Assembly: GCA_946042585.1 (NCBI GenBank)
Contig: CAMGDO010000053.1
Location: forward strand, 1-6,621
DNA from: an uncultured Clostridia bacterium
Lineage (GTDB): Bacteria > Bacillota > Clostridia > Christensenellales > Aristaeellaceae
Length of the DNA stretch: 6,621 nucleotides
Direction of reading: 5' to 3'
A program made the translations under genes and the position numbers. A model generated the notes under the pieces. It ran no database searches. It worked only from the letters and a program-made list of their open reading frames with translations, and was not told the DNA's origin. Of the stretch, positions 5,174 through 6,621 are shown piece by piece (the first letter of the stretch is position 1; each line of letters begins with the position of its first letter).

Positions 5174-6592
5174 TTATGCGGCGGCGTGGGATGCCTTTTC
5201 CTTCAGCGTCTGCTGCCAGCGACCGCTGCGGATGCGCAGGAACAGCAGAATGCAGCGCGCCAGGTTATCGGCGTTCATGCACACAATGGCGGCGGGAAGC
5301 CCCAGATGAAACACGCGGATGCACAGATACGCGCCCACCGTGCGGATGGCCCAGGTGCCAAACGCGGTGACATAGAAGGGCCATCTGGTGTCGCCTGCGC
5401 CGCGCAGCGCACCGGCGAACACCCACGCCATGGCCTGAATGGGCTGAATGAAGGCGGCAATCTTCAGGCACACCTCCGCCAGATCAATGGCGGCTTTGTC
5501 GGGCGTGAAGATGCTCACCAGCGGGCGCGCAAACACATACAGCCCCACGCCTGCAAGCGACAGCAGCGCTGCGCTGATGAAGGTGGTGTGCCAGGTGTAG
5601 CGGACGGCAAGGCGGGGCTTGCCCGCGCCCAGCGACTGTCCTACCAGTGTGGTGACAGCGGTTGAAAATGCGAAGGCGGGCATATAGGAAATGGATTCGG
5701 CGGTGGAAAACACGCTGTTGGCTGCCACCACCGTGGTGCCCAGGGTGGCAATGGATTTGGATACGACGATGCCGGCTGAGGACATGCAGATGCGCTCCAG
5801 CATGGCCGGGAAGGACAGGGTGATAACGCGCTTGATCAGCGGAAGATCGGGCTTGAAGGAATCATGCAGGGAGATGCGCGTCTGATCGGGCTTGGTGAAG
5901 AGCAGGATGGTCATGACCGTGCCGCCCACAAACCACGAAAAGCCGGTGGACAGCGCTGCGCCGCGCACGCCCAGCCCCGCGCCGATCATGGGAATGGACA
6001 GCGAGCCCAGATGAATGGTGTGGCAGGGATTGATGAGCAGATAGTTGCCCACCACATTGATGATATTGGTCCAGATATTGACGCGCAGCGGGGTTTTGGT
6101 GTCGCCGCGTCCGCGGAACACAGAGCTGAGCAGCATCATGGCCATGGTGAAAATGCGGAAGATGGACGTGATGAGCACATACGCCGCGGCGTCATCCAGA
6201 ATATCGGGATCCGCGCCCATCCAGGCGGGAATCTGCCGGTGCAGCAGGGATGTGAGCGTGCACAGCGGCAGACCGACCATCAATAAAAGCAGCAGCGCAT
6301 GGCGGATATAAGCCCTGGCGCTGTCATAATCGCGCGCGCCGACCGAGCGGGCGACATAGGCCGTGATGCCAACGCCCATGGCGACGATGGCGCCGTTGAT
6401 CAGAAAGACAAAGGAATTGCTGATAGCAACGGAAGCGGTGGCGTTGACGCCCAGCGCGCCCACCATCGCTGTATCGGCAAAGGAAACGAGAGTAGACAGA
6501 ATCTGTTCCAGAAAAAGCGGCCACGCCAGCCACAGAATATTGGAAACGGAGGAGGAGCTTTCGCTGGTCAGATCACGCGTACGTCGAGCCAT
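5174..6592 (-). CDS. MATE family efflux transporter
   Basis: This 472-residue inner-membrane protein has the hydrophobic profile of about 12 membrane helices expected for MATE exporters, which move organic cations, drugs or metabolites out in exchange for Na+ or H+. The two-fold internal symmetry is visible: FRGRGDTKTP (159-168) in the first half and LRGAGDTRWP (396-405) in the second, plus AYVARSVGARDYD (78-90) matching TLVGQSLGAGKPR (315-327). The early helix motif FADTAMVGALG (38-48) is typical. The length is normal and the gene appears intact. ATG 6592 is the most upstream start for a standard N-terminus; AAGGA (6606-6610) lies 13 nt upstream, a rather long spacing, so the start is slightly uncertain. 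It is the first visible gene of the leftward cluster, 34 nt ahead of the flavoprotein. It may export a substrate or product of that enzyme, but MATE specificity cannot be read from sequence. Confidence 0.94.
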   Translation of the reverse strand: MARRTRDLTSESSSSVSNILWLAWPLFLEQILSTLVSFADTAMVGALGVNATASVAISNSFVFLINGAIVAMGVGITAYVARSVGARDYDSARAYIRHALLLLLMVGLPLCTLTSLLHRQIPAWMGADPDILDDAAAYVLITSIFRIFTMAMMLLSSVFRGRGDTKTPLRVNIWTNIINVVGNYLLINPCHTIHLGSLSIPMIGAGLGVRGAALSTGFSWFVGGTVMTILLFTKPDQTRISLHDSFKPDLPLIKRVITLSFPAMLERICMSSAGIVVSKSIATLGTTVVAANSVFSTAESISYMPAFAFSTAVTTLVGQSLGAGKPRLAVRYTWHTTFISAALLSLAGVGLYVFARPLVSIFTPDKAAIDLAEVCLKIAAFIQPIQAMAWVFAGALRGAGDTRWPFYVTAFGTWAIRTVGAYLCIRVFHLGLPAAIVCMNADNLARCILLFLRIRSGRWQQTLKEKASHAAA

Positions 6593-6610
6593 GGGCAGAA
6601 TTCCATCCTT

Positions 6611-6618
6611 TATAATAA
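6611..6618 (-). promoter_or_regulatory. Possible -10 element of the MATE-led operon
   Basis: Read on the minus strand, the window edge shows TTATTATAA-type sequence that could be a -10 box about 20 nt before the MATE start. The matching -35 region would lie outside the window, so this cannot be confirmed. Confidence 0.3.
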
Positions 6619-6621
6619 TGC

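Noticed and set aside
3538..5370. A 610-codon open frame on the plus strand, opposite the flavoprotein and the end of the MATE gene
   Set aside because: It lies antisense to a protein with clear FAD motifs, its translation is rich in Ala, Gly, His and Gln with no recognisable domain, and it crosses two real genes. It is a codon-bias shadow of a GC-rich gene.
5864..6311. Plus-strand open frames opposite the MATE gene
   Set aside because: They are antisense to a transporter with an intact two-fold repeat, have no recognisable domain, and no promoter context.

Overview
The window looks like one end of a short-read contig from a moderately GC-rich member of the Bacillota, probably a gut-type clostridium. 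The evidence is the strong GGAGG-type ribosome binding sites, GTG starts, a consensus sigma-A promoter, tight gene spacing and protein families common in Clostridia. This taxonomic call is inference; there is no rRNA or other marker gene. The first 12 bases match the inner end of the Tn5/Nextera mosaic-end adapter, so they are probably library sequence rather than genome.

Left part, plus strand. Positions 42-691 hold the remains of an FAD-dependent (DAO-type) oxidoreductase of the kind that normally carries a C-terminal Rieske domain. Two internal deletions can be inferred: one near 157-163 that shifts the frame, and one near 655-668 that appears to remove the second half of the flavoprotein and nearly all of the Rieske domain. 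A clear sigma-A promoter (TTGCCA-17-TATAAT) follows, driving a histidine-phosphatase-family gene (767-1489). That gene ends in tandem stops and a strong hairpin terminator (1525-1565) with A and T tracts on its two sides, so it can stop transcription from both directions.

Right part, minus strand. Five genes run leftward towards the same terminator: a MATE exporter (6592-5174), an AprA/fumarate-reductase-like flavoprotein (5139-3184), a two-cluster ferredoxin (3200-2919), an M42 metallo-aminopeptidase (2913-1903) and a small DUF6199-like membrane protein (1835-1632). The first four are closely packed: a 34-nt gap, a 17-bp overlap, then a 5-nt gap with the ribosome binding site of the next gene lying across the previous stop codon. 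They are very likely one transcript. The fifth gene follows after 67 nt with no visible terminator or promoter between, so it probably belongs to the same unit.

The most interesting part is the flavoprotein/ferredoxin pair. It has the layout of the APS reductase AprA-AprB pair, and the second cluster of the ferredoxin has the AprB-like CWxCxxC pattern, but no sulfate-reduction gene is nearby. Its neighbours are an exporter and a peptidase. The substrate cannot be read from the sequence. No CRISPR array, insertion sequence, tRNA or rRNA was seen, and no stretch longer than 300 bases lacks a gene.
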